Assembly: GCA_902494195.1 (NCBI GenBank)
Contig: CABUSH010000031.1
Coordinates: 1-23,449 of the forward strand
Direction of reading: 5' to 3'
Source of the DNA: an uncultured Collinsella sp.
GTDB taxonomy: Bacteria; Actinomycetota; Coriobacteriia; Coriobacteriales; Coriobacteriaceae
Length of the DNA stretch: 23,449 nt
Shown: piece by piece, positions 1-6,447 of the stretch
How the letters are laid out: each line of letters begins with the position of its first letter
Numbering within the stretch: the first letter of the stretch is position 1
The notes under the pieces: generated by a model
Database searches by the model: none
What the model was told of the DNA's origin: nothing
Seen by the model: the letters and a program-made list of their open reading frames with translations, nothing else
Made by a program: the position numbers and the translations under genes

Positions 1-6
1 CCCGAG

Positions 7-32
7 CCCGCGGAAAGAAGCTGCGCCGCGGG
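7..32 (-). terminator. GC-rich hairpin after the small peptide gene
   Basis: Arms CCCGCGG (7-13) and CCGCGGG (26-32) are perfectly complementary around a 12-nt loop. On the minus strand the hairpin lies 22 nt past the stop codon of the small peptide gene. There is no clear U-tract, so termination is inferred from position only. The window edge hides what follows. Confidence 0.35.
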
Positions 33-54
33 GGAGGCGACCCAAATGGCTTTC

Positions 55-171
55 TCATATCGTCTTACGTTGCTTCGAACGTTGCTTGAGTGCCTCGGAA
101 AGCCCGACGAGCGCTGTGAAGAACGAGACCAAAGCGGTCAGAAGTCTCACAAAATCAATCAGATCGGTCAT
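55..171 (-). CDS. small hydrophobic membrane peptide, type I toxin-like
   Basis: A 38-residue reading frame begins MTDLIDFVRLLTALVSFFTA and ends in a basic tail rich in Lys, Arg and Gln. The middle (about residues 5-27) is hydrophobic enough for one membrane helix. The start at 171 is chosen because GGGAGG (180-185) lies 8 nt upstream; an in-frame ATG at 177 would be only 2 nt from it. One short helix plus a cationic C-terminus is the usual shape of type I toxins such as TisB, Fst or holin-like peptides, but I see no clear match to a named family. A LexA-like box sits in the upstream promoter and the ribosome binding site can fold into a hairpin; both fit a tightly held, damage-induced membrane peptide. 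Function is inferred; it may simply be an uncharacterised small membrane protein. Confidence 0.55.
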   Translation of the reverse strand: MTDLIDFVRLLTALVSFFTALVGLSEALKQRSKQRKTI

Positions 172-179
172 GGGCATCA

Positions 180-197
180 CCTCCCATCAGATGGAGG
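180..197 (-). promoter_or_regulatory. hairpin that can hide the small gene's ribosome binding site
   Basis: On the minus strand CCTCC and GGAGG, separated by 8 nt, are complementary, and the GGAGG half is the Shine-Dalgarno sequence of the 38-residue peptide. Pairing would block translation, a control often seen on type I toxin mRNAs. The stem is only 5 bp (extendable by A-T past a bulge), so its stability is uncertain. Confidence 0.35.
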
Positions 198-251
198 GCG
201 TTGCCCGGCACATGGAACTGCCGTCAACGATACCGATTCTACCAGAGCCTA

Positions 252-283
252 GTTATATATACGAATATATGTTCGTATTCCAA
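252..283 (-). promoter_or_regulatory. promoter overlapped by a LexA/SOS-like box
   Basis: On the minus strand TTGGAA (283-278) could be a -35 and TATATA (259-254) a -10, with an 18-nt spacer. Inside the spacer is a dyad with perfect 7-bp arms, ATACGAA and TTCGTAT (259-278). Its core on the minus strand, CGAACATATATTCG, differs by one base from the Gram-positive/actinobacterial LexA box CGAAC-N4-GTTCG. A repressor bound here would block the promoter. Promoter hexamers are by eye; an alternative TAGAAT -10 lies at 236-241. Confidence 0.5.
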
Positions 284-297
284 GCACACAGACCCCC

Positions 298-324
298 GTG
301 ACAAAGGGGCTGTCCCTTTGTCAC
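298..324 (-). terminator. perfect 11-bp hairpin directly after the HAD gene
   Basis: GTGACAAAGGG (298-308) and CCCTTTGTCAC (314-324) form a perfect stem with a 5-nt loop, one nucleotide after the HAD gene stop. It separates that gene from the SOS-like promoter. No U-tract follows, so it may be an RNA-stability or repeated intergenic element rather than a classic intrinsic terminator. Confidence 0.5.
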
Positions 325-325
325 A

Positions 326-1183
326 TTATTCGATGATGGTGCGGGAGTTTTGCTTGCGCATGGTGGCGAGCATGTGTTTGGGGACGGCGTGGACCATGCA
401 GCTGCCGATAGTTGCACTCGCAGCGGCCTTGGCGGCATCGCTGCCGTTTTTGGTCGCGTAGCTGTGACGGAAGCGCTTGAGCATGGCGATGTCGTTGCCG
501 CCGTCGCCGTAAACCGCGACCTCGTCCTCGGCAATACCGTAGTAGCCCGCCAGCCAGGCCACGCTCTCGCCCTTGTTGCACGCCACGTCCGTGATCTCGA
601 ACATCACCGGATCGAACGGCGCGTTGACCACGCGGTCCGAACGCTCGGCAAGATAAGCCTTAAGGTCACGCTCCAGCTCGGGCGAGGTCACGCGACAATT
701 GATCTTGCATACATCGTGACGCAAGATATCGCCGATCGACTGGTCGAAATACTGCTCCTCGTGATACCCGCCACGTGCACGCATGCCGCGCATCACAATA
801 CGCTTGATGGGGCTATCCTTTTTAAAGCCCGCCTGATGCATCTCGAACGAACCGCTCGAGTACATGCCATCGGGCGTGGAGCAATCAAAGCAAATGTCCG
901 GGAACGCCTTGAGCAGCTCCTCGGTAATCTGCGGATCGATGGTCCAGGTTTTAAGCACCTCGCCATGACTGTCGCGCACGATGGAGCCGTTAGAGCAGCA
1001 GGCATCGAGCGCCAGCCCCGTAAAGCCATGCTCGCCGATTGGCAACGTCGAGCGCCCGGTCGCGGGAACCACATGCAAGCCAGCCTCGGTCAGCTCGCGA
1101 ATGGCGCGGCGGATGGTCCCATCTGCCTCGTGCAGGGCGTTCAGCAGCGTTCCGTCTAAGTCGCTCGCAAACATCTTGATCAT
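326..1183 (-). CDS. Cof-type HAD-IIB family phosphatase
   Basis: A 285-residue haloacid dehalogenase-superfamily phosphatase of the Cof/YbiV-like IIB group, usually a cytoplasmic Mg-dependent hydrolase of small phosphorylated metabolites. Motif I is SDLDGTLL (residues 7-14) with the nucleophile and acid aspartates, motif II is ATGRS, motif III is in the KGESVAWL segment, and motif IV is GDGGNDIAML. The C2-type cap lies between motifs II and III. Length is normal for the family. A start at 1183 is chosen because AGGAGG lies 10 nt upstream and the domain begins at once; the longer frame from 1294 adds residues unlike the family. The ribosome binding site is buried in a 21-bp inverted repeat that ends one base before the ATG. 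Substrate cannot be predicted. Confidence 0.9.
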   Translation of the reverse strand: MIKMFASDLDGTLLNALHEADGTIRRAIRELTEAGLHVVPATGRSTLPIGEHGFTGLALDACCSNGSIVRDSHGEVLKTWTIDPQITEELLKAFPDICFDCSTPDGMYSSGSFEMHQAGFKKDSPIKRIVMRGMRARGGYHEEQYFDQSIGDILRHDVCKINCRVTSPELERDLKAYLAERSDRVVNAPFDPVMFEITDVACNKGESVAWLAGYYGIAEDEVAVYGDGGNDIAMLKRFRHSYATKNGSDAAKAAASATIGSCMVHAVPKHMLATMRKQNSRTIIE

Positions 1184-1237
1184 GGGCACGCCCCTCCTTC
1201 GTCTGCACGATATTGTAGACGAAGGAGGGGCGTGCCC
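1184..1237. repeat. perfect 21-bp inverted repeat abutting the HAD start codon
   Basis: Arms at 1184-1204 and 1217-1237 are exact reverse complements around a 12-nt loop. On the minus strand the 3' arm contains the AGGAGGGG ribosome binding site of the HAD gene and the 5' arm carries its complement CCCCTCCTT. The structure lies between the MFS stop and the HAD start, so it could terminate MFS read-through, hold the HAD ribosome binding site closed, or be an inserted repeat. No U-tract is present. Confidence 0.8.
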
Positions 1238-1298
1238 AAACAATGCCGTCCCGGCGCGGCGTGCCACTGCCTCCACGAATTCATGGTGCCCCAACGCG

Positions 1299-2561
1299 TT
1301 AAGACAATCGCCACAAGCGACTTTTCAGCCGATAAAACAGCGCCGTCATCAACGTCAGCACCCCCAACATGTCTGCGAATACAATCGCCGGTGCCCATCG
1401 ATCATATGCGAGCCCGTAAACCAATTGGCCAATAGGCGTTGCACAGGAAAGCATCATATAAACGAGTGCCAGCACTTTTCCGCAGAGTTCCTTTGGCGCT
1501 GACCGCTGAACAAATGAAACGATTTCGACCGATGCAATGCTTGCCCACGCCATGACCCATGCCGAGCCGGCCGCAAGCGCGACAAACGCAAATTCATCAG
1601 GACCGCTCAGTAGCGTGACAATAATCGGTACGACTCCTAAACAGATCATCGCAACATATCGACATATGCCCTTGAAGGAAAAACGATGCGGCCAAATACC
1701 GACCAAACCACTGCCGACAAGACCACCTAAGCCCATAGCCACCTCAATAATCCCAACAAAGGATGACTGCATGCCGAGATGCTTTGTAACAATAATAGGA
1801 GCGCCAATCGTTAGCCCAACCAACGCAAGGTTCAAAACTGCCGCAAGCAAAATCACAGCGACCAATGATGCATTTTGCAACAGATACCGAATCGACTCCC
1901 TAAAATCGTTTCGGCATGTCGTACGAGTCGCGCCGTCTCCCATCGTTTCAGATGAGGCATTTTGCCTGAGTGCACCCCCAAACAGCAGGGCTGAAATCGC
2001 AAACGTCACCGACGCGGTTGCGCAAAGAGTATCGATGCCAAAGCACCCATAGACTGCCGTACCGACCACAGGGCCCAAGATATTGCTCACCATGGTCGAC
2101 TGCGAAACCAATGCAGTGGCCCGCTCAACCTTCCCTTCACCCGCCATGCGCACCGTCTCAATTTGGAGCATTGGCTTTAGCAGCGATTGAACACCGTATT
2201 GAACACAAAGTATCGCTACTACGACGACCGCAAGAGGCAATGAGCGCTTCATGGGGATAGACAGCAGCGATGCAGTCATCAGAGCAATACCGAGGGCCAC
2301 GAGGACCTCGCGCTGTCTTCCCCGATCCGCCAAGATCCCGCCAACCGGAGTCGCGAGCACACCTGGTATGAACGCTATCGCCGCGACAGCGCCATATAAC
2401 GTTGACGAGCCGCTGCAATCGAACAAGTAAAGCGGATACGCAAAGCACAGCGCCGACAGCATCGAATACGTGCACAGCTGCGCAACAAGAAGGCCAAAAA
2501 GTCTGATAGATCGTACTGTTTTTTGCGTCAACGAGACGCCACTCCTCCGCATTCCAGCCAT
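1299..2561 (-). CDS. MFS exporter, macrolide/multidrug efflux type
   Basis: About 420 residues with about twelve hydrophobic segments, in the manner of MFS_3 (MefA-like) drug:proton antiporters of the cytoplasmic membrane. The loop between helices 2 and 3 has the MFS signature in the form GGILADRGRQRE. Helix pairs are separated by a central cytoplasmic loop around residues 195-220. A start at 2561 is preferred because a G-rich AGGGGTGGG lies just upstream; the in-frame ATG at 2579 falls inside an operator-like dyad. A TetR gene lies immediately upstream in the same direction and two matching dyads occupy the gap, so repression by that TetR is a sound inference. The exported substrate is unknown. 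Codon use is somewhat more AT-rich than in the flanking core genes. Confidence 0.88.
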   Translation of the reverse strand: MAGMRRSGVSLTQKTVRSIRLFGLLVAQLCTYSMLSALCFAYPLYLFDCSGSSTLYGAVAAIAFIPGVLATPVGGILADRGRQREVLVALGIALMTASLLSIPMKRSLPLAVVVVAILCVQYGVQSLLKPMLQIETVRMAGEGKVERATALVSQSTMVSNILGPVVGTAVYGCFGIDTLCATASVTFAISALLFGGALRQNASSETMGDGATRTTCRNDFRESIRYLLQNASLVAVILLAAVLNLALVGLTIGAPIIVTKHLGMQSSFVGIIEVAMGLGGLVGSGLVGIWPHRFSFKGICRYVAMICLGVVPIIVTLLSGPDEFAFVALAAGSAWVMAWASIASVEIVSFVQRSAPKELCGKVLALVYMMLSCATPIGQLVYGLAYDRWAPAIVFADMLGVLTLMTALFYRLKSRLWRLS

Positions 2562-2573
2562 AAGCCCACCCCT

Positions 2574-2594
2574 ATACATACCGTTAGTATGTAT
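2574..2594. promoter_or_regulatory. TetR-type operator 1, upstream of the MFS gene
   Basis: ATACATAC and GTATGTAT are perfect 8-bp arms around CGTTA. The dyad ends 12 nt before the chosen MFS start codon, over the likely transcription or translation start. A near copy lies at 2639-2659. Confidence 0.7.
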
Positions 2595-2638
2595 TTAATG
2601 ACTTGAAAAGGGCAGCCGTAGCTACCCTCATAAATCAA

Positions 2639-2659
2639 TTACATACCGTTGGTATCTAT
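2639..2659. promoter_or_regulatory. TetR-type operator 2, just after the tetR stop
   Basis: This 21-mer matches operator 1 at 18 of 21 positions and keeps the inner dyad ATACC-GTT-GGTAT. Its centre is about 65 bp (six helical turns) from that of operator 1, so two repressor dimers could sit on the same DNA face upstream of the MFS gene. Confidence 0.6.
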
Positions 2660-2660
2660 A

Positions 2661-3323
2661 TTACCACCCGGCGCGGTCCCATACGTCCCAAATCTGCGCC
2701 GTTGTCTGAAGCACTTCATTACCCAAATCGAGCCCCACCGCGGCCGCCATCTGCGCCAAACATTGTGCGCGAGCGAGCATTCGCTCCTTGGACTCGAGCG
2801 GACGGAACAATGGCAGCAGCCAAAGATTCGCCAACAACGATACGGCCTCCGCCGCTTCGTGCGGGCATTCGCACGCAATGGAGCCGTCGGCGATGCCCTC
2901 CTCGATCACTGGCAAGAGACAGCCATCGGCCGACTCGTCAAACGAGCCCTGGTACTGCATCGCCAGTAGACGCGAGCTTTTTACCGGATCCGCTGCAGGG
3001 TGCATGCGTGTCCATAGCTCAATTTGTGGAACGACAGACTCGGGCGCGTACAGTCGCTTGAGCTTTTGGGCTCCGGTCATATTGCCGATACCAAGCATTG
3101 AGCGACGGTGCTCAACAATCGGAGCCATTGCCCGATCAAATGCGGCGTTGAAAATCTCCTCTTTGCTCTTAAAGTGATGATAGACAGCACCCTTGGTCAT
3201 GCCATCGAGGCGGTCGACAATGTCTTGAATGCTCGTCCCCTCATAACCCTGTGCGCAGAATAGCTCCAGCGCCGCGTCGAGAATCTTCGCGACCGTCTCC
3301 TCGGGATATTTATTACGACCCAT
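2661..3323 (-). CDS. TetR/AcrR family transcriptional regulator
   Basis: A 220-residue regulator with the N-terminal TetR DNA-binding domain (residues about 8-55), including GYEGTSIQDIVDR and the recognition-helix region GMTKGAVYHHFKSKEEIF. The C-terminal part is an all-helical ligand and dimerisation domain without recognisable specificity. A start at 3323 is preferred over 3359 because the protein then opens with the typical GRNKYPEETVAKIL helix; neither start has a strong ribosome binding site. It precedes the MFS exporter gene on the same strand, and two dyad operators lie between them. This is the usual arrangement of a drug-responsive repressor and its pump. The inducer is unknown. Confidence 0.92.
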   Translation of the reverse strand: MGRNKYPEETVAKILDAALELFCAQGYEGTSIQDIVDRLDGMTKGAVYHHFKSKEEIFNAAFDRAMAPIVEHRRSMLGIGNMTGAQKLKRLYAPESVVPQIELWTRMHPAADPVKSSRLLAMQYQGSFDESADGCLLPVIEEGIADGSIACECPHEAAEAVSLLANLWLLPLFRPLESKERMLARAQCLAQMAAAVGLDLGNEVLQTTAQIWDVWDRAGW

Positions 3324-3330
3324 AATCCGT

Positions 3331-3384
3331 CCATCCGCAACGCAAGTCTTGTGCCTCATTGCAGCATTTTAACGTTGCGGATGG
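3331..3384. repeat. 12-bp inverted repeat in the tetR leader
   Basis: CCATCCGCAACG (3331-3342) and CGTTGCGGATGG (3373-3384) are exact complements with a 30-nt loop. On the minus strand the structure begins 13 nt after the glnK stop and ends 7 nt before the tetR ATG. It may act as a terminator for glnK or limit tetR translation. Confidence 0.6.
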
Positions 3385-3397
3385 CAGGCGGTCGATT

Positions 3398-3736
3398 CTA
3401 CACCGCGGCGGGGCCGTGTTCGCCGGTACGGATGCGGATAACCTCCTCGATCGGCTCGACCCAAATCTTGCCGTCTCCAACGGCACCGGTGCGAGCAGCG
3501 TTGCAGATGATGTCAACAATGCCATCGACATGTTCATCGGCGCAGATGAGGGTGAACTGCACCTTAGGGATCGTGTTGACAAGCAACTCGTTGCCGCGCA
3601 CGTATTCCTTCCAGCCATGCTGCGCGCCGCAGCCCTGCACTTGGTTGATAGTCATACCGCGAACATCAGCAGCAAACAGCGCGTCTTTAAGAACCTCAAG
3701 CTTTTCGGCACGAACGATCGCCGTAATCTTCTTCAT
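3398..3736 (-). CDS. glnK: P-II nitrogen regulatory protein
   Basis: A 112-residue P-II signal protein, normal length for GlnB/GlnK. P-II trimers bind ATP/ADP and 2-oxoglutarate and block or release the AmtB ammonium channel. The start MKKITAIVRAEKLEVLKDAL, the T-loop region (about 37-55), the B-loop TGAVGDGKIWV (83-93) and a conserved C-terminus are all present. The T-loop reads EYVRGNELLV: the uridylylated tyrosine of enterobacterial P-II (position 51) is leucine here, so classic uridylylation at that site is not possible. It follows amtB on the same strand, the classic amtB/glnK pairing although in reverse of the common order, with a large hairpin in the 212-nt gap. A GAGAGGAA ribosome binding site precedes the ATG. 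Confidence 0.93.
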   Translation of the reverse strand: MKKITAIVRAEKLEVLKDALFAADVRGMTINQVQGCGAQHGWKEYVRGNELLVNTIPKVQFTLICADEHVDGIVDIICNAARTGAVGDGKIWVEPIEEVIRIRTGEHGPAAV

Positions 3737-3784
3737 AGTGAATTCCTCTCTTCAAAAAAAGAAATTGATTGTCCTTCACATGAC

Positions 3785-3806
3785 ACAGGTTTTCCAGGTG
3801 CCGCGA
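3785..3806. repeat. partial second copy of one arm of the glnK/amtB intercistronic element
   Basis: The segment CAGGTTTTCCAGGTGCCGCG closely resembles the start of the neighbouring large hairpin element (from 3848, CAGGTTTCCCAAGTGCCGCA), about 63 bp away. It looks like a decayed half copy. Confidence 0.4.
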
Positions 3807-3845
3807 ACCAACCTCAGAGATCAAAAAGTTCAACTGACTGGTCTT

Positions 3846-3950
3846 AGCAGGTTTCCCAAGTGCCGCAGATTGCCGTGAAAGAGGAGCGAAGCGTACTTAA
3901 GTACGTGAGCGACGATTGAACGGCAAGGTGCGGTGCTTGGGGAAGCTGCT
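3846..3950. repeat. about 105-bp imperfect palindrome between amtB and glnK
   Basis: The two halves are complementary over most of their length: AGCAG with CTGCT at the ends, then TTTCCCAAG with CTTGGGGAA, TTGCCGT with ACGGCAA, and a perfect 14-nt palindrome CGTACTTAAGTACG at the apex (3892-3905). On the minus strand it overlaps the last bases of amtB and lies 110 nt before glnK. It could be an attenuator between channel and regulator, or a mobile-type intergenic repeat. The length and graded mismatches suggest an inherited structured element rather than chance. Confidence 0.7.
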
Positions 3951-5226
3951 AATCGAGTCCGGAGAACGAAGGGTATGCGCTCTCGCCGTGCTGACTCACA
4001 TCCAGGCCCAGCGCCTCGTCGGCCTCGTCCACGCGCAGGCTGCCGTGGAATAGCGCCTTGACCACCGCGGCGATCACCAAATCGAGCACCAGCACAATAG
4101 CGACCGTCACCACAATGCCCAAGATCTGCGAGACCAGCAGCGACACATCGCCCGTGTAGAACAGGCCACCCTTACCGGTCCACGAAAGCTCCGGCACGCA
4201 GAACAGGCCCGTGAGCACGCCGCCCAAGATGCCGCCGATGCCGTGGCAACCAAACGCGTCGAGCGCATCGTCGTAGCCAAACTTGGTCTTAAGATGGCTG
4301 ATAGCCAGGTAGCAGACGGGCGATACGATCAGGCCCATAACCAGCGCTGCCCACGGCTCGACAAAGCCCGCGCCGGGCGTGACCACCACAAGGCCCGCAA
4401 CCAGACCGGTGCTGGCGCCCACCAGCGTGGGGCGACCAGTGTACACGCGCTCGACGGCAAGCCACGAGACCATGCCCGCCGCGCTGGCCGTCACGGTGTT
4501 GAGGATGGCAAGCGCCGCCACGGCATTGGCCTTGAACTCGCTGCCGCCGTTAAATCCAAACCAGCCAAACCAAAGCAGCCCGGCGCCCAGCGCCACAAAC
4601 GGCACGTTATGCGGACGATAGCTCACCATGCCAAAGCCGCGACGACGGCCGAGCATTAAGCAGAGGATCAGGCCCGTAAGACCGGACGAAATGTGCACCA
4701 CGTCGCCGCCGGCAAAGTCGAGTGCGCCGATAATGTCACCGATAAAGGAGCCATCGCCGCCCCAAACCATGTGGGCAAGCGGCGCATAGACCATGAGCAG
4801 CCAAATGCCCAGGAAGGCCGTCATGGCACCAAACTTAACGCGGCCGGCCAGGCTGCCCGTGACGATAGCAGCAGTGATCATGGCAAATGCCATCTGAAAG
4901 GCGATGTTGATAATCTCCGGGTAGACGGCGCCGTCCGACGCGGTGCCCTCGGCCGCCTGCAGCACCTGACCGAGCACCGGCAGGCACAGCAGCTGGTCAA
5001 GGCCTCCAATAAACGGGCTGGAACCGTCGCCGCCGTAAGCCAGCGACCAGCCGGCAACAATCCACAGCACACCAACCAGGCCAATGGCGCCAAAGCACAT
5101 GAGCATGGTGTTGATGACATTTTTGCGCCTGGACAGGCCGCCATAGAAAAACGCCAGACCCGGTGTCATTAAAAACACGAGCATGGTGCAGATGAGCATA
5201 AACGTTGTCGATCCCGTATCGTACAT
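3949..5226 (-). CDS. amtB: ammonium transporter
   Basis: A 425-residue Amt/Rh-family channel for ammonium uptake at the cytoplasmic membrane. The N-terminal FFYGGLSRRKN, the DFAGGDVVHISSG segment with the first pore histidine and the structural aspartate, FGWFGFNGGSE in mid-protein and GCHGIGGILGG with the second pore histidine are all visible, with about eleven hydrophobic helices. The start at 5226 is chosen because GGGGGAGCG precedes it and the protein then begins at the first helix; a frame from 5283 adds an unsupported tail. No cleavable signal is obvious. glnK lies downstream on the same strand, so its product probably gates this channel according to nitrogen status. Confidence 0.96.
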   Translation of the reverse strand: MYDTGSTTFMLICTMLVFLMTPGLAFFYGGLSRRKNVINTMLMCFGAIGLVGVLWIVAGWSLAYGGDGSSPFIGGLDQLLCLPVLGQVLQAAEGTASDGAVYPEIINIAFQMAFAMITAAIVTGSLAGRVKFGAMTAFLGIWLLMVYAPLAHMVWGGDGSFIGDIIGALDFAGGDVVHISSGLTGLILCLMLGRRRGFGMVSYRPHNVPFVALGAGLLWFGWFGFNGGSEFKANAVAALAILNTVTASAAGMVSWLAVERVYTGRPTLVGASTGLVAGLVVVTPGAGFVEPWAALVMGLIVSPVCYLAISHLKTKFGYDDALDAFGCHGIGGILGGVLTGLFCVPELSWTGKGGLFYTGDVSLLVSQILGIVVTVAIVLVLDLVIAAVVKALFHGSLRVDEADEALGLDVSQHGESAYPSFSGLD

Positions 5227-5302
5227 TCGCTCCCCCTTGATCGCATGAACGTTGTCGGCGCCCATAATGCGGCCGAGGGGCAACTGGTGTAGACCAGATA
5301 CG

Positions 5303-5322
5303 GCGTTGTTAAACGCTGCGTT
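5303..5322. promoter_or_regulatory. nested short dyads upstream of amtB
   Basis: Three half-sites, GCGTT (5303), AACGC (5312) and GCGTT (5318), form overlapping small dyads about 75 nt before the amtB ATG. They sit in the 198-nt gap 5227-5424 where the amtB promoter should lie. I see no convincing promoter hexamers there. The pattern could be a regulator site, but it is short and GC-rich, so chance is possible. Confidence 0.25.
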
Positions 5323-5424
5323 GTCGAATGGAAACGGTGCCGCAATCTTAGAAACGGCACGGCAACGGACGCGAAACGGACGGGAAATACGCGAGCAAGG
5401 GAGCCGTGAGCGTGCCCGTCCCGG

Positions 5425-6444
5425 CTAGCGCCGAAACAGCTCGTGGGCGCGGTCGCGGAGATTAGTTGCTCGAATGACACCTTCGTAGCGGTTGATGCGC
5501 AAGCGCGGGAAGGCATTGAAGAAGCGCAGGTCGCGTCGGCTGAGCGACACGCTTGGCACCGGACGGCTCATGCGCTTGCCGGCAAGGCGGCGACTGAGCG
5601 ACGGACGCGGCATGCTCGGCGCGGCATCGGCCACGCGGCGGGCGGCAAGTGCCAGGCCGCGAGCACCATCCGAGATAAATGTCGGCATCGAAGCCTTCTC
5701 ACGAAGGGCATCGAGTGTCGCGTCGCCCAGCTCGGCCAGCCACGCGTTAACGGCACGGCTGCGGATATGCGTCTGTGCCACCGAGTCGATTGCCGAATCG
5801 GGAATGCGCTCGAGCATTGAGTCCGAGGCATCGGCAAGCGACTCGTTGATGCGGTCGGCAAGGTCGGCGCGCACGCGCTCCAGCTGATCGGACAGACGCC
5901 GCCAGCTCGCCAACGAGCATGCCGCGTCGACCATCATCGCGACCGCGACGATAAAGGCGGACAGCCGCACAATCAGCACCGGCAGATGGCCAAGCAGTCC
6001 CAGCAATGCCGGCTCCACCAAACGGCAAATGCACAACGAACCCAGGCCAAACGCGCAGGCCCAGTACAGGCAGATACGTCCGTGCAGGTTAAACGGCAGG
6101 TGCGAATAATCCCAAAAGCGAGCGCCCGTTGTTTTTTCCAACAGCACGCCTACGCTATACTCAATCACGCTGCATACGAGTGCTGCAGCGACAAACTGGC
6201 TCGAGGCATCCGGAATCCCGCGCAACAGCAGCCAGCAGGCAATGCCGCCCGCGCCATAGATTGGGCAGCACGGCCCCAGCAAAAAGCCGCTGTTGGCAAA
6301 TCGTCCGTGATTGAGCATGGCACATACTGTCGACTCCCATGCCCAACCGCAAAACCCGTAAAAGGCAAACGAGAGCACCAGTGCCGAGAGTGGGCAGGCG
6401 GCAAGCGTCGCGCCGCCAAACGCCATATCAATCGCGGTTTCCAC
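5425..6444 (-). CDS. CmpB-like (putative ABC transporter type IV) membrane protein
   Basis: A 339-residue protein with an N-terminal membrane domain of the family called putative ABC-transporter type IV or CmpB (PF06541-like). Its hallmark is seen as FYGFCGWAWESTVCAMLNHG followed by NSGFLLGPCCPIYGAGG. About five to six hydrophobic helices fill residues 15-180. The C-terminal half (about 185-339) is soluble, Arg-rich and helical, ending in an Arg-rich tail. The biochemical role of the family is not established. It starts 3 nt after the stop of the HD-domain gene, so the two are translated from one message. No strong terminator was seen after the stop. Confidence 0.8.
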   Translation of the reverse strand: METAIDMAFGGATLAACPLSALVLSFAFYGFCGWAWESTVCAMLNHGRFANSGFLLGPCCPIYGAGGIACWLLLRGIPDASSQFVAAALVCSVIEYSVGVLLEKTTGARFWDYSHLPFNLHGRICLYWACAFGLGSLCICRLVEPALLGLLGHLPVLIVRLSAFIVAVAMMVDAACSLASWRRLSDQLERVRADLADRINESLADASDSMLERIPDSAIDSVAQTHIRSRAVNAWLAELGDATLDALREKASMPTFISDGARGLALAARRVADAAPSMPRPSLSRRLAGKRMSRPVPSVSLSRRDLRFFNAFPRLRINRYEGVIRATNLRDRAHELFRR

Positions 6445-6447
6445 CGT

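Noticed and set aside
350..1159. Plus-strand open frame opposite the HAD gene
   Set aside because: It lies wholly inside the HAD gene on the other strand and shows no family motif; GC-rich codon bias creates such frames.
3846..3950. Insertion sequence or transposase remnant
   Set aside because: No coding remnant or target duplication was visible; it is kept only as a palindromic element.
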